Assembly (NCBI GenBank): GCA_020049615.1
Contig: JAIFKN010000113.1
Location: 1 to 9,069 of the forward strand
DNA: 9,069 nt
Source: a bacterium
GTDB taxonomy: Bacteria > Planctomycetota > UBA11346
Reading direction: 5' to 3'
Numbering within the stretch: position 1 is the stretch's first letter; each line of letters opens with the position of its first letter. This document shows positions 6,217 to 9,069 of the stretch, one piece after another. The notes under the pieces were generated by a model. It ran no database searches and had not been told where the DNA came from. It saw only the letters and a list, made by a program, of their open reading frames with translations. The translations under genes and the position numbers were made by a program.

Positions 6217-8116
6217 ATGAAGCCAGAGACCCTCGACCGCTGGACCGTCCAGCACTCGACCGACCTCTACAACGTCCGCGCCTGGGGTGCCGGCTTCTTC
6301 GACGTCAATCAGACCGGCGAGGTGGTGGTGAAGCTGCAGAACGGCGGCCAGACGGTCGATGTCTCCCTGATGGAGGTGGTCGCTGGCATCAAGGAGCGCG
6401 GCATGGGCATGCCCGTGCTGCTGCGCTTCCGCGACATCCTCGACCGCACCATCCAGCGCATCAACGAGGGCTTCGGGCTACAAGGGCGTCTACCGCGGCG
6501 TCTATCCCATCAAGGTGAACCAGCAGCAGCAGGTGGTCGAGGAGATCACCCAGTTCGGGCGCCGCTACCACCACGGTCTCGAAGCCGGCAGCAAGGCCGA
6601 ACTGCTCATCGCCCTGGCCTACATGCAGGACCCCGAGGCCTACGTCGTCTGCAATGGCTACAAGGACGCGGAGTTCATCGATCTCGCCCTCTCCAGCCTG
6701 AAGATGGGCGCCCAGACCCTTATCGTCCTGGAGATGGTCAGCGAGTTGGAACTGGTGCTGGAGCGCGCCGCCAAGCTCGGGGTCAAGCCGCGGCTGGGCA
6801 TCCGCCTCAAGCTGTCTTCGAAAGTGCCTGGCAAATGGACCGAGAGCAGCGGCGATCGCTCGACCTTCGGCCTGACCATGGCCGATGTCATCCGCGTCGT
6901 CGATATGCTGCGCGCCAAGGGCATGCTCGACTGCCTGCAGATGATCCACTACCACCTCGGCAGCCAGATACCCAACATCGGCGCCGTGCGCAGCGCGGCC
7001 CAGGAGGCGGTCCGTGTCTACTGCGACCTCGCCAAGGAGGGCGCGGCGATGGGCATCTTCGACATCGGCGGCGGCCTGGCCGTCGACTACGACGGTTCGA
7101 AGACCAATTTCCCCGGCAGCCGCAACTACGACATCAAGGAGTACTGCTCCGACGTCATCGAGACGATCATGGCCTCCTGCGACAAGGAGAGCCTGCCGCA
7201 CCCGAACATCATTTCGGAGTCGGGCCGCTTCCTGGTGAGCTATTCCTCGGTGCTGATCTTCAATGTGCTCGAGGCCTCGCGTTTCGAACCCGGCGAGGAG
7301 ACCGCCGAGGAGCCGGCCAAGGATGCCCATTCCTCGCTACGCGAACTCTTCGACATCCACCGCACGGTGTCGGCCAAGAACCTGCAGGAATGCTTCAACG
7401 ACGCGGTCTACCATCGCGATGAGATCCGCACCGCCTTCCTGCACAACGGCGTGACCCTGCGCCAGCGCGCCCAGGGCGAGAACCTGTTCTGGCGCGTAGT
7501 GGGCAAGATCCTGCGCGAATGTGAGGGCCTGAAGAACGTCCCCGAGGATCTCAAGGATGTGCAGGAGGCGCTCTGCGACATCTACTACGGCAACTTCTCG
7601 GTGTTCCAGTCGCTGCCCGACTCGTGGGCGATCGGCCAGCTCTTCCCGATCATGCCGATCCACCGCCTCGCCGAACGTCCCAGCCGGCAGGGCAGCTTCA
7701 GCGACATCACCTGCGACTGCGACGGCAAGATCGACAGCTTCATCGATCTGCATGACGTCAAGAAGACCCTGCCGCTGCACGAGGTGCGCTCTGGCGAGGA
7801 CTACGTCTGCGGCGTGTTCCTGGTCGGTGCCTACCAGGAGACCCTGGGCGATCTGCACAACCTGTTCGGCGACACCAACATCGTCTCGGTGAAGCTCGAC
7901 GCCGACGGGCGCATCGACTTCACCAGCGAGGTCAAGGGCGACAGCGTGGCCGACGTCCTCGGCTACGTCGAGTACGACCCCAAGGATCTCGTCGCGCTGT
8001 TCCGCGACCGCGCCGAGCGCGCGGTGCGCGAGGCCAAGCTCACCCCGACCGAGCGCCGCGAGATCGTCGAGAACTACGCCGCCGGCATCCAGGGCTACAC
8101 CTATTTCGAGTCCTGA
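6217..8116 (+). pseudogene. speA: biosynthetic arginine decarboxylase, frameshifted near 6475
   Basis: SpeA is a PLP-dependent fold-III decarboxylase that turns arginine into agmatine, the substrate of the neighbouring aguA. The ATG at 6217 has GGAGAAG (6205-6211) as ribosome site. The first 86 codons match the family N-terminus (LYNVRAWGAGFFDVNQTG, LLRFRDIL). Near 6475 the reading frame changes by +1 and the rest, to the TGA at 8114, is open. That second part carries GVYPIKVNQ with the PLP lysine at 6512-6514, YHLGSQIPNI, GGGLAVDYDGS, SESGR and CDCDGKIDSFID, plus a normal C-terminus. The total of about 633 codons is near normal length. Left unshifted, the first frame runs on as nonsense to 7422. 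The downstream frame's first usable start (GTG 6515) begins just after the PLP lysine, so neither piece alone should be active. About seven residues seem to be missing at the junction. It may be a recent mutation or a sequencing or assembly error, as no other lesion is visible. Confidence 0.88.
6472..6481 (+). other. frame-change junction in speA
   Basis: The bases read TTCGGGCTAC. Upstream the frame gives INEGF then Gly-Leu-Gln. The family-like continuation needs GGC TAC (Gly-Tyr) one base later. Removing one G of the GGG restores the frame, but the family normally has about seven more residues between the Phe and the Gly-Tyr, so a deletion of about 20 bases also explains the shift. Confidence 0.8.
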
Positions 8117-8129
8117 GGCAGTGGACCCT

Positions 8130-8234
8130 GGCTTGAGGCTTGAGGCCTGAGGCTTGAGGTCCATTGCCCCTTCAACGCAGATCCTCCCGGTCCACGATGC
8201 CCGACCTCAAGCCCCAAGCCTCAAGCCTCTAGCC
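8130..8234. repeat. inverted repeat built of tandem 7-bp units (GCTTGAG / CTCAAGC)
   Basis: The left arm (8130-8160) consists of four near-perfect GCTTGAG heptamers. The right arm (8204-8234) is its reverse complement at 28 of 31 positions. The 43-base loop between them carries GGTCCAC (8189-8195), which can also pair with GTGGACC (8121-8127) just outside the left arm. The element fills the gap between the speA stop and the dehydrogenase ribosome site. As RNA it would be a very stable hairpin that could limit read-through or set the 3' end of speA mRNA. No U-tract follows, so it is not a standard intrinsic terminator. Confidence 0.8.
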
Positions 8235-8249
8235 TTTCGGAGCAATTCC

Positions 8250-9069
<820 letters not shown>

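Noticed and set aside
5114..6220. 368-codon open frame on the plus strand opposite aguA
   Set aside because: It has no recognisable family motif and lies antisense to a clear agmatine deiminase with all catalytic motifs. Long antisense frames are expected at this GC content.
6460..6485. Programmed +1 frameshifting in speA
   Set aside because: There is no stop or obvious slippery codon at the junction, and family residues appear to be missing, which programmed shifting would not explain. An indel or assembly error is simpler.
8117..8249. Intrinsic terminator after speA
   Set aside because: A strong hairpin is present but no run of T follows it, and the arms are tandem repeats. It is kept as a repeat rather than called a terminator.

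Overview
This is a GC-rich bacterial window with tightly packed genes and short spacers. The organism cannot be named from sequence alone. The FHA plus GHKL-kinase protein, the LeuC N-terminus and the high GC content would fit a PVC-type bacterium (Planctomycetota, Verrucomicrobiota or Lentisphaerota), but that is a weak inference.

Layout. Positions 1-504 (minus) hold the N-terminal part of leuC, cut by the window edge. Divergent from it is a plus-strand pair joined by a 4-base GTGA overlap: an FHA/RsbW-type ATPase protein (616-1473) and an HI0933/BaiN-type flavoprotein (1470-2624). A Gfo/Idh/MocA oxidoreductase (2685-3935, minus) converges on this pair. Its start region carries a strong Shine-Dalgarno and a near-perfect LacI-family/cre-type operator. 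A roughly 130-base inverted-repeat element follows at 4049-4181.

The right half (4197-9069) is a polyamine locus. Agmatine deiminase (aguA) and N-carbamoylputrescine amidase (aguB) form a minus-strand operon with a GTGA overlap. Divergent from them are biosynthetic arginine decarboxylase (speA) and a carboxynorspermidine/carboxyspermidine dehydrogenase that runs off the right edge. Together they would convert arginine to agmatine, N-carbamoylputrescine, putrescine and carboxyspermidine. The final decarboxylase (nspC/CASDC) would be expected just outside the window. A 20-bp palindrome sits in the spacer between the two divergent units.

The most unusual points are these: speA is split by a +1 frame change near 6475, which coincides with about seven missing family residues just before the PLP lysine; two intergenic inverted-repeat elements (4049-4181 and 8130-8234) and a short tandem heptamer tract (2628-2648) occupy spacers; and the FHA domain lacks two of its usual phosphothreonine-binding residues. 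I found no RNA genes, CRISPR array, transposase or phage gene, and no clear new multi-gene system. No stretch over 300 bases lacks a gene.
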